Source: CANJIV01 sp046330225 (GTDB taxonomy: Bacteria; Actinomycetota; Thermoleophilia; Solirubrobacterales; Solirubrobacteraceae). Taken from it: 64,000 bases of DNA. The translations under genes were made by a program, and so were the position numbers. Below the pieces are notes generated by a model that saw only the letters and a program-made list of their open reading frames with translations, made no database searches and was not told the origin of the DNA. This document shows, one piece after another, positions 8,487-18,908 of this stretch; position 1 is the stretch's first letter, and each line of letters begins with the position of its first letter. The stretch spans positions 62,001 to 126,000 of the forward strand of contig JAXLTD010000010.1 in NCBI GenBank assembly GCA_046330225.1, written 5' to 3'.

Positions 8487-8574
8487 GCGCCCCGTCGCCG
8501 ATCGCGCCCGCGTCCCAACACAGCCCTAACGTGACGAGAACCATCGCCGTTGCAGCGCGGGCCACCATGGCCGC

Positions 8575-9378
8575 ATGTCCTTCCCCAGCACAGCCCGCGA
8601 CCAAGCTCCCGGCCAGCCCGAAGCGTCCCCGCCCCGCCTGGCGCTCGTGCCCCCGGCGCAGATGCTCCCAGGCCTCACCGTCGTGCTGCCGTGCTTCAAC
8701 GAGGCCGAGAACGTGGTCGACGCCGTGCGGCGGGCGACGGTCGCCGCCGCCGCGGTGAGCGACGCCTTCGAGATCGTCGTGGTGGACGACGGCAGCACCG
8801 ACGCCACCGCCCAGCTCGCATCCCGGCTCGCCGATGCCGACCCGCGCGTGCGCCTCGTCGTGCACGTGGGCAACCGGGGCTATGGCGCGGCGCTGCGATC
8901 CGGCATCGCCGCGGCGACCATGCCGTGGATCTTCCTCACGGACGCCGACCTGCAGTTCGACCTCGGCGAGCTGGCCGAGTTCGTGCCCCACGCGGATAGC
9001 GCCGACCTGCTGATCGGCTGGCGGATCGCCCGGCGTGACCCGGCGATTCGCCGCGCGAACGCCGCGGCCTGGAACTGGCTCGTGCGCCAGTGCTTCGGCC
9101 TGCGCGTGCGCGATGTCGACTGCGCGTTCAAGCTCATGCGGCGCGACGTGGTCCAGCCGCTCCCGCTGACGTCGACCGGGGCCATGATCAGCACGGAGCT
9201 GCTGGTCCGGGCCACGGCCCGGGGCGCCCGCATCACCGAGTTCGGCGTGCGCCACCTCCCGCGCGTCGCGGGCGAGGCGAGCGGCGCGGACCCGCGGGTG
9301 GTGCTGCGGGCCTTCCGCGAGCTCGGCAGCCTGCGCCGCGCCCTGCGGGATCCGGAGCTGGCGGCCGCTGCGGGATGA
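8575..9378 (+). CDS. GT2 glycosyltransferase, polyprenyl-phosphate sugar transferase type
   Basis: A 267-residue family-2 glycosyltransferase. The GT-A motifs TVVLPCFNEAEN, VVVDDGSTDAT and the metal-binding DAD (LTDADLQFD) are all present, followed by a VDCAFKLMRRD segment typical of dolichyl/undecaprenyl-phosphate mannose or glucose synthases. No C-terminal membrane helices are present, so it is the soluble form. It probably charges a polyprenyl phosphate with a sugar. The next gene is an ArnT-like transferase that would use such a donor, and it overlaps by four bases (ATGA). The 88-base upstream gap shows no clear box. Confidence 0.82.
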   Translation: MSFPSTARDQAPGQPEASPPRLALVPPAQMLPGLTVVLPCFNEAENVVDAVRRATVAAAAVSDAFEIVVVDDGSTDATAQLASRLADADPRVRLVVHVGNRGYGAALRSGIAAATMPWIFLTDADLQFDLGELAEFVPHADSADLLIGWRIARRDPAIRRANAAAWNWLVRQCFGLRVRDVDCAFKLMRRDVVQPLPLTSTGAMISTELLVRATARGARITEFGVRHLPRVAGEASGADPRVVLRAFRELGSLRRALRDPELAAAAG

Positions 9379-11198
9379 CCGCCGCCGAGCTGGCGGCGGG
9401 GCGCGGCGTGCGCCTCGTCATCAGCCGCCGCGTGGTGATCGGAACGGCCCTGGCGGCCATCAGCGCCACGGCCGTCGCCCTGCGGTTTCAGGGGTTCGCC
9501 GCGGTGCCCGCCAATCCGTACTACGACGCTGCGGTCCGGAGCATGTCCGGGTCCTGGCGCAACTTCTTCTTCGGCGCCTTCGAGCCGGGCGGCTCGGTCT
9601 CGATCGACAAGCCGCCGCTCGACCTGTGGCTGCAGGTGGCCAGCGTGAAGCTCCTGGGCTTCTCGTCGCCGGCGCTGCGCATGCCCGAGGCGCTGGCCAG
9701 CGCCGCCGCGGTCCCGCTGCTGTTCGACACCGTGCGCCGGCTGTTCGGATCCGCGGCCGGGCTCGCGAGCGCCGCCGCGCTGGCAGTGCTGCCGGCAGCG
9801 ATCCTCACCGGCCGCAGCGACACGATGGACTCGGTGATGATGCTCTTGGTCGTGCTGGCGGCCTGGCTGACCGTGCGCGCCGCCGCGAGCGGGCGCCGCG
9901 CCCCGCTGATCTGGGCCGGCGCCGCGCTCGGCCTGGCCTTCAACGTCAAGCTGTTCCAGGCGCTGATTCCCGTGCCAGCGCTGGCCGCCCTCTTCTGGCT
10001 CGGATCGTCCCGTCCGGCCCGGGAGCGGGCCGGGGACGTCGCCCTCGGCGGCGCAGCGTTCGCCGCCACCGCCGCCGCCTGGCTGGCGGCCGCGTCGCTG
10101 GCCCCGGGCGCCACGCCGTATCCGATCGGCTCGACGAACGGGAGCGTCTGGAACGTGGTGTTCGGCTTCAACGGCATCGACCGGCTGCTCGTCGGCGGCC
10201 CGGCCGAGATCGCCGCCGCCGATCCGGCCGGGCCGGGCCGCCTCTTCCACGCCTCCGGAGTCCCGTACGGCGCGCTCATCGGGACCATGCTCCTTCCGGC
10301 GCTGATTCTCGGCGGCCTGGCGCTCGCGGCCTGGGCGTGGCCGGGGCGGCCCGCCGGCCTGCTCGGGAGGAGCGACCGCCTGGCCCGGGCCGGCGGCGTG
10401 GCGATCGCGGCGTGGCTCGGAACCGGGCTTCTGCTGTTCAGCGCGATGGGGCGGATCCATCCCCGCTACCTCGAGGCGATCACGCCAGCGGCCGCAGCCG
10501 CCGCGGGCGCCAGCGCCGTGGCGCTCGCCACGCTCGCTGCCCGGCGCCGGGCCGCCGCAGCGGCCCTCGCCGCCGGCACGCTGGCCGTGGCGGCCCTGGT
10601 CCCGGCTGTCGGCGGGCCGCGCCCGCCGGTCGCGGCGCTGGCGCTCGCGGCGGCGGGCGTCACGGTGGCCGCCGGCGCCGCGGCGGCTGCGCTGCGGCCC
10701 GGCGCGGCGCGGCGGGGCGCAGCGGCCGTGGCGGGCGCGGCGGCCCTCGCTGCCGTCCTCTGCGTTCCGGTCGCGACCGCGGGCCAGATCGCGCGCGGCC
10801 ACGCCGAGGATTCAGGCCGGTTCGGCCAGATGGCGCCGGCCCGCGTCGCCCGGTTCAGCGGGTTCCTGCGGGCGCATCAGGGCGCGGCCCGCTACGAGTT
10901 CGCGAGCATCACGCCGGCCTACGCCGGCCCGCTCATCGTGCGCGACGGGCGCCCGGTGCTCATGCTCACGACGCTGTACTCGCGCCCGCACGTGACCTCG
11001 GCGCAGCTCGCCGCGGCCGTGCGGTCGGGACAGGTGCGCTACGCCCTCCTCGGCCCCCGCCGGGGCGCGTTCGGGCCGAGGTCACGGGTGCCCGCGGTCC
11101 GCTGGGCCTGGGCGCACGCGCACGACATCAGCCGGCGGGCCGGCTTCCCGCACGCCGGCCAGCTCTCCCTCCTGATGCCATGGATCCGGCGCTCCTGA
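9375..11198 (+). CDS. GT39/ArnT-like polytopic glycosyltransferase
   Basis: A 607-residue membrane enzyme with about 11-12 predicted helices. An early periplasmic loop contains VSIDKPPLDLWLQ, the DKPPL variant of the GT-C catalytic loop seen in YkcB/ArnT-like proteins, followed by GRSDTMDSVMM. A soluble C-terminal domain (about 500-607) follows. Such enzymes transfer a sugar from a polyprenyl-phosphate carrier to lipid or glycan outside the membrane. The upstream GT2 and downstream EamA transporter overlap this gene by 4 and 19 bases, so the three proteins are probably made together. Confidence 0.82.
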   Translation: MTAAELAAGRGVRLVISRRVVIGTALAAISATAVALRFQGFAAVPANPYYDAAVRSMSGSWRNFFFGAFEPGGSVSIDKPPLDLWLQVASVKLLGFSSPALRMPEALASAAAVPLLFDTVRRLFGSAAGLASAAALAVLPAAILTGRSDTMDSVMMLLVVLAAWLTVRAAASGRRAPLIWAGAALGLAFNVKLFQALIPVPALAALFWLGSSRPARERAGDVALGGAAFAATAAAWLAAASLAPGATPYPIGSTNGSVWNVVFGFNGIDRLLVGGPAEIAAADPAGPGRLFHASGVPYGALIGTMLLPALILGGLALAAWAWPGRPAGLLGRSDRLARAGGVAIAAWLGTGLLLFSAMGRIHPRYLEAITPAAAAAAGASAVALATLAARRRAAAAALAAGTLAVAALVPAVGGPRPPVAALALAAAGVTVAAGAAAAALRPGAARRGAAAVAGAAALAAVLCVPVATAGQIARGHAEDSGRFGQMAPARVARFSGFLRAHQGAARYEFASITPAYAGPLIVRDGRPVLMLTTLYSRPHVTSAQLAAAVRSGQVRYALLGPRRGAFGPRSRVPAVRWAWAHAHDISRRAGFPHAGQLSLLMPWIRRS

Positions 11199-12016
11199 CC
11201 GGCCTCGCGGTCGCGGCGCTCGCGGCCGTCGGCCTCAACGTCGGCTACGTGCTGCAGTCGGCGGCGCTCCAGACGGTGCCGGCCGTGAGCGCGGGCCGGC
11301 CGCTCGCCTCCGTCGGCGCGCTCGTGCGCTCGCCGGGGTGGCGGGCAGGCGCGCTCCTGAGCTACGGCGGCCTCGGGCTGAATGTCGTCGCGCTCGCGCT
11401 CGCGCCGCTGCCGCTGGTGCAGAGCGTCTTGGCGGGCGGCCTCGTGCTCGTCGCCGTGGCGGCGCGCCGGGCGCGGGGGACGCCGACGACCCGCACCGAG
11501 CGCGCGGCGATCGGCCTGGCCGTGGCCGGGCTGGTGGCGGTCGCCGCGGCGGGCTCCTCGGCGGCCGGACACGGCAGCCTCGCCGGGTTCCTGGCCTTCC
11601 AGGCGGCGGCGGCCGCCGCGGCGGCCGCGCTCGCGGTCCGCGGCCGCGGACCGGGCGCGCTCGCCCTGGCGGCGGGCGTGCTCTACGGCGCGACGACCCT
11701 GGCGCTCGCGGTCCTGCTCGGGGCGGCGGACGGCGGCGGGACCCCGCTTGCGGTGGCGGCGGCGGCAACCGGCGCGGCGGTCACCGCGGGCGGATTCTTC
11801 TGCTTCCAGCGGGCGCTGCAGGACGGGTCGCCGCCCGCGGTCGTGACGCTCATGACCGTCGGCACCAACGTCGTGGCGATCGCGGGCGGCGTGCTCGTCC
11901 TCGGGGAGGTGGCCGCGGGCGCGGCCGCCGCGGCACTCGAGGTCGCGGGGTTCGCGCTCGTGATCGCCGGGGCGGCCCTGGCGGCCAGGTCGCTGGCGCC
12001 GCCGCCCGAGCGCTAA
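11180..12016 (+). CDS. EamA/DMT-family membrane transporter
   Basis: A 278-residue protein with about nine or ten hydrophobic helices in two halves, the arrangement of full-length EamA/DMT transporters. It starts 19 bases inside the preceding glycosyltransferase gene. Family members move small metabolites; the ArnE/ArnF pair of the same superfamily flips a polyprenyl-phosphate sugar. Its place between an ArnT-like enzyme and a two-component system makes a lipid-sugar flippase role possible, but this is inference from position only. Confidence 0.7.
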   Translation: MDPALLTGLAVAALAAVGLNVGYVLQSAALQTVPAVSAGRPLASVGALVRSPGWRAGALLSYGGLGLNVVALALAPLPLVQSVLAGGLVLVAVAARRARGTPTTRTERAAIGLAVAGLVAVAAAGSSAAGHGSLAGFLAFQAAAAAAAAALAVRGRGPGALALAAGVLYGATTLALAVLLGAADGGGTPLAVAAAATGAAVTAGGFFCFQRALQDGSPPAVVTLMTVGTNVVAIAGGVLVLGEVAAGAAAAALEVAGFALVIAGAALAARSLAPPPER

Positions 12017-12017
12017 C

Positions 12018-12737
12018 GTGACGGTCCCTGTGGAGTCCGAGCCCGTCCTGGACATCCTCGTCGTCGACGACGAGTCCGAGTTGCGGGAGCAGCTCACCCG
12101 CGTGTTCACCCGCGCGGGCCATCGGGTCGTCGCCGTGGCCGACGGGCGGGCCGCGGTCGACCAGGCGTCGACGCGCCCCTACGACGTGGTCCTGCTCGAC
12201 GTCGCGCTCGGTCCCGGCCCGGACGGATACAGCGTCTGCCGGACGCTGCGCGAGCGCCACAATCTCGTGCCGATCATCATGCTCACGGCCCTCGACAGCG
12301 AGGCCGACGCCGTGCTGGGGCTCGAGGCCGGCGCCGATGACTACATCACCAAGCCGTTCGGATCGGCGGAGCTGCGCAGCCGCATCCGGGCGGTGCTGCG
12401 CCGGGCCGGGCCGCGCGGGTACGGCGACGACGTCCTGCAGCACGGCCCGCTCGTGCTCGACCGGCTGCGGCGGACCGTCACGGTGCACGGGCGCCCGGCC
12501 GATTTGACGTTTTCCGAGTTCGAGCTGCTGCAGGCGCTGATGGCCCGGCCCGGGGTCCTCCTGAACCGCCAGGAGCTTCTGCGGGCGATCTGGGGCGACA
12601 GCGCCTACCGCGACCCGCGCGGGATCGACGTCCACGTGCGCCACCTGCGGGCGAAGCTGGAGGACGATCCGGCCCGGCCGCGCCTGATCCTGACGGTGCG
12701 AGGCGTCGGATACCGCCTCGGCGGCGACCCGGGGTGA
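12018..12737 (+). CDS. OmpR-family two-component response regulator
   Basis: A 239-residue transcription regulator. The receiver domain (about 10-125) has the acidic pair Asp17-Asp18, the phospho-acceptor Asp61 (VLLDVAL), the Thr of MLTAL and the Lys of TKPF. A winged-helix DNA-binding domain (about 140-235) carries the recognition-helix region RGIDVHVRHLRAKL. The GTG start lies one base after the stop of the transporter gene. The stop overlaps the start of the histidine kinase, its evident partner. Confidence 0.92.
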   Translation: MTVPVESEPVLDILVVDDESELREQLTRVFTRAGHRVVAVADGRAAVDQASTRPYDVVLLDVALGPGPDGYSVCRTLRERHNLVPIIMLTALDSEADAVLGLEAGADDYITKPFGSAELRSRIRAVLRRAGPRGYGDDVLQHGPLVLDRLRRTVTVHGRPADLTFSEFELLQALMARPGVLLNRQELLRAIWGDSAYRDPRGIDVHVRHLRAKLEDDPARPRLILTVRGVGYRLGGDPG

Positions 12738-14143
12738 TGCCGCGGGCCCTGCTCGGCCTGCGCGGGCGCCTCACCGCCGCGCTGGTCTTCACCAGCATCG
12801 TGACGCTGGCCGTTGCGGCGAGCACGCTGATCTCTCCGCTCGAGGGACGGCTGCGCGCCGACGCGGTCCGGCTGCTCGTGGCCGAGGCGAAGGGCGTGCG
12901 CGGGGCGGTCGATGCGGCGCTGGCACCGCCGGCGTCGCGGCAGCGGCTGAACGAGCTCGTCCGGCTGGTCCGCCGCCGCACGGGAGCCGAGGTGACGATC
13001 GTGGACTCTCGCGGCGCGGTCGCCGCCACGACCGATCCGGACGCCGCCGGGGGAACCGGCGAGGCCCAGCGGGCGATCGCCACGGGCCGGACGCAGCGGG
13101 CGATCGTCACGGCCGACGGGCGCCGCGTGGCCACGATCGCCGTCCCGGCTCGCCAGTCGGGGCACGCGGCGGCCGTGCAGCTCACGAAGCCCCTGACCGA
13201 TGTCGAGTCCGCCGGGGACGTCGTGCGCCGCGCGCTGCTCGTGGCCGGGCTCGTCGCCGCCGCCGTGGCCCTGCTGCTCGGCCTCCTGCTCGCGCACCGG
13301 CTCGTCCGCCGCCTCGTCACGCTGCGCGACAGCGCACTGCGGCTCGCTGAGCTCGGGCCGGCCGCCGAGGTCGCCACCGACGGCGCCCGGGACGAGGTCG
13401 GCGATCTCACCCGGGCCTTCGCCACCATGCAGTCCCGCCTGCGGGAGCAGGAGCAGGCGCGGCGGGCCTTCGTCTCGACCGCATCGCACGAGCTGCGCAC
13501 GCCGCTTGCCTCGCTGAAGCTCATGCTGGAGGCGGTCGAGGAGGACCTCGACCAGCCCGCCCCGGATGTCGCCGGCGCGCGCGGCGAGGCCCGCCGGGCG
13601 GCCGACCAGGCGCAGCGCCTCGCGGTCCTCGCCGACGAGCTGCTCGAGCTGAGCCGGATCGACGCCGGGCTCCCGCTGCGCCGGGAGCTCGTCGAGCTGG
13701 GGGAGGTGTGCCGCTCGGTGTTCGCCGAGTTCGAGCTGCGGGCCGCGGAGCGCCGGATCGGCCTCGACCTGCGGGCTCCGCAGCCGTGCTGGGCCGCGGC
13801 CGACCCCGGGGCGGTCGCCCGCATCGTGCGGATCCTCGTCGACAACGCGATGCGGTTCGCGCCGCCGGGATCGGCGGTCGTCGTGACCGCCGAGGGAGGG
13901 AGCCGCCCCCAGATCGCCGTGCAGGACGAGGGGCCCGGCGTCGCGGCCGACGTCCGCGACCGGCTCTTCGAGCGCTTCGCCCGGAGCCGCACGGCGGGGG
14001 CGGACTCGGGCGCCGGCCTGGGGCTGGCCATCGGCGCCGAGCTCGCCGAGCGCCTCGGGGGCACGCTCACGCTCGGGCCCGAGTCCCCGGGGGCGCGCTT
14101 CGTGCTCGCGCTCGAGCCGCCGGACCCGGCGGGGGACGCCTGA
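12734..14143 (+). CDS. Membrane sensor histidine kinase
   Basis: A 469-residue kinase partner of the preceding regulator. Transmembrane helices at about 14-36 and 170-195 enclose an extracytoplasmic sensor of about 130 residues. A HAMP-like linker (to about 240), the dimerisation/phosphoacceptor domain with His252 in ASHELRTPL, and a HATPase domain with DNAMRF (N box), DEGPGV (G1) and GAGLGLAI (G2) follow. The GTG at 12734 overlaps the regulator stop (GTGA). An in-frame ATG at 12737 is an equal alternative. The sensed signal is unknown; the neighbours suggest an envelope signal. Confidence 0.9.
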   Translation: MMPRALLGLRGRLTAALVFTSIVTLAVAASTLISPLEGRLRADAVRLLVAEAKGVRGAVDAALAPPASRQRLNELVRLVRRRTGAEVTIVDSRGAVAATTDPDAAGGTGEAQRAIATGRTQRAIVTADGRRVATIAVPARQSGHAAAVQLTKPLTDVESAGDVVRRALLVAGLVAAAVALLLGLLLAHRLVRRLVTLRDSALRLAELGPAAEVATDGARDEVGDLTRAFATMQSRLREQEQARRAFVSTASHELRTPLASLKLMLEAVEEDLDQPAPDVAGARGEARRAADQAQRLAVLADELLELSRIDAGLPLRRELVELGEVCRSVFAEFELRAAERRIGLDLRAPQPCWAAADPGAVARIVRILVDNAMRFAPPGSAVVVTAEGGSRPQIAVQDEGPGVAADVRDRLFERFARSRTAGADSGAGLGLAIGAELAERLGGTLTLGPESPGARFVLALEPPDPAGDA

Positions 14144-14218
14144 CCCCCGCGACCGGCTAACCGGATCCCAACCTGGCGCACGCCCGGTGCCACCCGGGCC
14201 TCTGGCACGATGCGGGCC

Positions 14219-15013
14219 ATGACGGCCGAGGAGCTGCGCGCGATGATCGACCACGACGACCGCCACTGGTGGTACCGCGGCCGCCGCCGCGTGCTGCGGG
14301 CGCAGCTGGCGCGGATCCGGCTTCCGGAGGGCGCCCGGATACTGGACGCCGGCTGCGGCTCGGGCCGCACCCTCGACGAGCTGGCCCGCGTTGGCTCGGC
14401 CTGCGGCGTCGACATCAGCCCGGCCGCGGTGGCCGCGGCCCGGCTGCGCGGCCACGCCGACGTGCGCGTGGCGAGCGTCGAGGCTCTCCCGTTCCCCGAT
14501 GACCGGTTCGACCTGGTGACCTGCCTCGACGTCGTCGAGCACACCGACGACGACCGCGCCACGCTGCGGGAGCTCCGGCGGGTGGCCCGGCCCGGCGGGG
14601 TGCTCCTGATGACGGTTCCGGCGTACCCGGGCCTGTGGTCGCGCCACGACGTCCGCAACGGGCATCGGCGCCGCTACACGGCGCCGACCGCGCGGGCCGC
14701 CGCCGCGGAGGCGGGCTGGACGGTGCTGCGCACCGGGCACTTCAACTCCGTGCTGCTCCCCCCGGCGGCAGCGGTGCGGCTCGCCGAGCGCGGCCGCGAC
14801 CCGCGCGGGCGCTCCGACCTCGCCCTCACGCCGCGGTCGCTGGACGGCGTCCTCGAGCTGCCGCTGCGCGTGGAGGCGGGACTCATCCGCCGCGGCGTGC
14901 GGCTCCCGGCGGGGCTCTCCCTCTTGCTGGCGTTGGCCAACCTCCCGGCCGGCGAGCCCGCGCCGAGCGCCCCGGGGCCGCGCGAGCGGCCGCTGGCGGC
15001 AGTCGCGGGCTGA
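14219..15013 (+). CDS. Class I SAM-dependent methyltransferase
   Basis: A 264-residue methyltransferase. The SAM-binding motif RILDAGCGSGRTL is near residue 40, followed by the acidic residue in CGVDIS and motif IV (LVTCLDVVEHTDD). The N-terminal HDDRHWWYRGRR segment recurs in methyltransferases found near envelope glycosyltransferases. A CACGAT hexamer 7 bases upstream resembles the boxes seen elsewhere and favours ATG 14219; the in-frame ATG at 14210 overlaps it. The substrate is unknown, but sugar or lipid-linked glycan is likely from context. Confidence 0.78.
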   Translation: MTAEELRAMIDHDDRHWWYRGRRRVLRAQLARIRLPEGARILDAGCGSGRTLDELARVGSACGVDISPAAVAAARLRGHADVRVASVEALPFPDDRFDLVTCLDVVEHTDDDRATLRELRRVARPGGVLLMTVPAYPGLWSRHDVRNGHRRRYTAPTARAAAAEAGWTVLRTGHFNSVLLPPAAAVRLAERGRDPRGRSDLALTPRSLDGVLELPLRVEAGLIRRGVRLPAGLSLLLALANLPAGEPAPSAPGPRERPLAAVAG

Positions 15014-15064
15014 CCGGGCGCCGGCGGCGGCACCCCCGCCGGCGCCCCGGGCCCAGCCCGCCGC

Positions 15065-15070
15065 TACCCT
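15065..15070 (+). promoter_or_regulatory. -10 box (TACCCT) upstream of the esterase
   Basis: It lies 7 bases before a GTG (15078) that opens an 11-codon reading frame rather than the esterase itself, which starts 40 bases further on. Confidence 0.4.
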
Positions 15071-15077
15071 GGCCGCG

Positions 15078-15113
15078 GTGACCCGGCCCGTCCAACCGCC
15101 CCGCTGCACGTGA
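15078..15113 (+). CDS. Candidate leaderless 11-codon upstream ORF
   Basis: The frame reads VTRPVQPPRCT and stops with TGA at 15111-15113, overlapping the esterase GTG (15110) as GTGA. Spacing from the TACCCT box is the same as for leaderless genes elsewhere in the window. It could couple translation to the esterase. Whether it is translated is inference. Confidence 0.3.
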   Translation: MTRPVQPPRCT

Positions 15114-16024
15114 GACGGGCCTGGCTGTGGGCCGCGGGCGGCCTGATGCTCGCGGGCGCCCTCCTGGGCGAGGCGGCGGGCCCGGACACCCAGGCCGGCG
15201 CCGTGACCGGCGGCGTGGCCCCGGTCCGGTGCGCCCCGCCGCGGGCCGGAGACTTCGCGATCAGCCTCGTCTCGGGCGGCCTGCGGCGCACGGCCCGGGT
15301 CCACGTCCCGCCCGGGCTGGGCGCTGCGAGCCGGCCGCCGCTCGTGCTCGTCCTGCACTTCGGCGGCGGCACCGGCGCCCAGATGGAGGCGCTCACACGG
15401 TTCTCGGCGCAGGCCGACCGGTCGGGCTTCGTGGCCGTGTATCCCGACGCCGTCAGCCGGCTGTGGACCACGGGGGCCAGGCCGGGGCCCGATGACGTCG
15501 CGTTCTTGCGGGGCATGCTGGACGCCCTGGCGGGGCGCGTCTGCCAGGACCCGCGCCGGGTCTACGCAACCGGGGCGTCGAACGGCGGGACGATGGCCGA
15601 CGTCCTGGCCTGCCGCCTGCCGGACCGGATCGCCGCCATCGCCCAGGTCTCGTCGGTCGGCGTGGCCACCGCCGGCTGCGGCGCGGCGCCGGTGTCGGTG
15701 CTCCAGATCCACGGCACCGCCGACCCGCTCCAGCCCTACGCGGGCAAGCCCGCGAACAGCCCCGGGACCGTCGCCAGGCTCCTGGCCGCCTGGTACCGGC
15801 ACGACGCGTGCCGGGGGACGCCGGCCCGCTCGCCGATCGCCGGGGGGCTCGTGCTGCGGTGGCGGCCGTGCCGCCAGGGCGCGGCCCTCGAGCACGTGCG
15901 CCTGATCGGCTTCGGCCACGGGTGGCCGGGCGCAGCCAGCCCGCCGATCGGGGGCGCGCCGTCCCGGTTTCCGGCCACCCGGTCGATCTGGGCGTTCTTC
16001 GCCGCGCACCCGCGGCCCGCCTGA
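15110..16024 (+). CDS. Secreted polyhydroxybutyrate depolymerase/feruloyl esterase-like hydrolase
   Basis: A 304-residue alpha/beta hydrolase with an N-terminal signal or anchor (about 1-30). The nucleophile motif is GASNGG (Gly-x-Ser-x-Gly), the acid is probably the Asp in HGTADPLQPY, and the histidine lies in GFGHGWPG. These spacings are those of the LpqC/PHB-depolymerase family, which cleaves esters of polyesters or aromatic acids. Several cysteines suggest disulfides after export. The GTG start overlaps a small upstream frame. It converges with the collagen-like gene, with 9 bases between stops. Confidence 0.8.
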   Translation: MRRAWLWAAGGLMLAGALLGEAAGPDTQAGAVTGGVAPVRCAPPRAGDFAISLVSGGLRRTARVHVPPGLGAASRPPLVLVLHFGGGTGAQMEALTRFSAQADRSGFVAVYPDAVSRLWTTGARPGPDDVAFLRGMLDALAGRVCQDPRRVYATGASNGGTMADVLACRLPDRIAAIAQVSSVGVATAGCGAAPVSVLQIHGTADPLQPYAGKPANSPGTVARLLAAWYRHDACRGTPARSPIAGGLVLRWRPCRQGAALEHVRLIGFGHGWPGAASPPIGGAPSRFPATRSIWAFFAAHPRPA

Positions 16025-16033
16025 GCCCGCCCG

Positions 16034-16765
16034 CTACCGCGCCGTCGCCACGACCGTCAGGTTGGACGAGCCCACGACGAAGCCCGTGTCGTTGGAGTTG
16101 CTCGACACCGAGGTGCACTGCACCCGGACGTCGTGCGTGCCGGGCGGAACGTTCGCGAAGGCGGCGATCGGGACGGCGCGGTGCGCCGCGTAGTTCGCGA
16201 CCAGCGGCGTGTCCTCGAGGGTCGTCTCGATCGAGCGCCCGACGTTCGTGAACCCGCCGCCGTTCGAGGCGACCTGAGCCACGCACTCGGCCCGGGCGCG
16301 CTTGGCGTTGTCGGTCGTGATCTTGAAGATCGTCAATGCGCCCGAGACGATGAGCCGGGCCGGGAACGCCACGGTGATCGGGCCCGTCGAGGTCGCCGAC
16401 GCGGGGCTGAGGGCCACCGTCGTTGCCGTGGCGCCGAAGCCGACGGTGACGTTCGCGGCGGTTGCGCCTGCCGAGGCCGTCGGGCCAGGAGGGCCCTGGA
16501 TCCCCTGGTCTCCCGCCGCTCCGGTCGCTCCCGTCGCTCCGGTCGCTCCGGTTGCGCCGCGCGGGCCGCGCTGGCCGCGCAGCGACCGGCGGGCCGAGGC
16601 GGAGATCTTCGACAGCGTCACGGCGCCAGGCTTGAGCTGGGCCGTGCCGACGCTGCGGGCCCGCAGCGCGGTGCCGGCCGCGTACGACGTGCCGCCGAGG
16701 ACGAGGAACAGGGCGACGTAGCCGACGACGTGACGGCGGACGTGAGCGAGCAGGCGGGCAGGCAC
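16034..16765 (-). CDS. Surface protein with collagen-like Gly-X-Y stretch
   Basis: A 243-residue protein with one N-terminal membrane helix (YVALFLVLGGTSYAA, about 15-30). A short linker with a GTAQLKPGAV motif follows, then eleven Gly-X-Y triplets (about residues 63-96, including four GAT repeats). A Ser/Thr/Val-rich beta-like C-terminal domain of about 145 residues ends the protein. The helix motif followed by collagen repeats is familiar from Thermoleophilia proteomes; function is unknown, perhaps surface attachment. The GTG start is supported by GGAGG four bases upstream. Confidence 0.65.
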   Translation of the reverse strand: MPARLLAHVRRHVVGYVALFLVLGGTSYAAGTALRARSVGTAQLKPGAVTLSKISASARRSLRGQRGPRGATGATGATGATGAAGDQGIQGPPGPTASAGATAANVTVGFGATATTVALSPASATSTGPITVAFPARLIVSGALTIFKITTDNAKRARAECVAQVASNGGGFTNVGRSIETTLEDTPLVANYAAHRAVPIAAFANVPPGTHDVRVQCTSVSSNSNDTGFVVGSSNLTVVATAR

Positions 16766-16841
16766 GGATCCTCCATGGGGGGCGGGGACGGGTCAGAGCG
16801 ACGCTAGGCGCGGCGCCAGGCGCGCGTCAACGTACCTGGCC

Positions 16842-16852
16842 GAACGGCGTTC
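16842..16852 (+). promoter_or_regulatory. Imperfect SOS-like palindrome upstream of uvrB
   Basis: GAACGGCGTTC is an 11-base palindrome with the half-sites of the Gram-positive LexA box but three instead of four central bases. Its position, 25 bases before the uvrB -10 box, is suitable. The spacing defect makes LexA binding doubtful. Confidence 0.2.
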
Positions 16853-16876
16853 TCCCGCCCCGTCGATCCCGCCAGC

Positions 16877-16882
16877 TACCCT
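16877..16882 (+). promoter_or_regulatory. -10 box (TACCCT) of uvrB
   Basis: It lies 7 bases before the ATG at 16890, and no Shine-Dalgarno sequence is visible. Confidence 0.5.
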
Positions 16883-16889
16883 CGTCGCC

Positions 16890-18907
<2,018 letters not shown>

Positions 18908-18908
<1 letters not shown>

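Noticed and set aside
12478..16009. Very long minus-strand frames (726 and 1134 codons) across the two-component genes and methyltransferase.
   Set aside because: No domain is visible and the plus-strand genes in the same region have all expected motifs.
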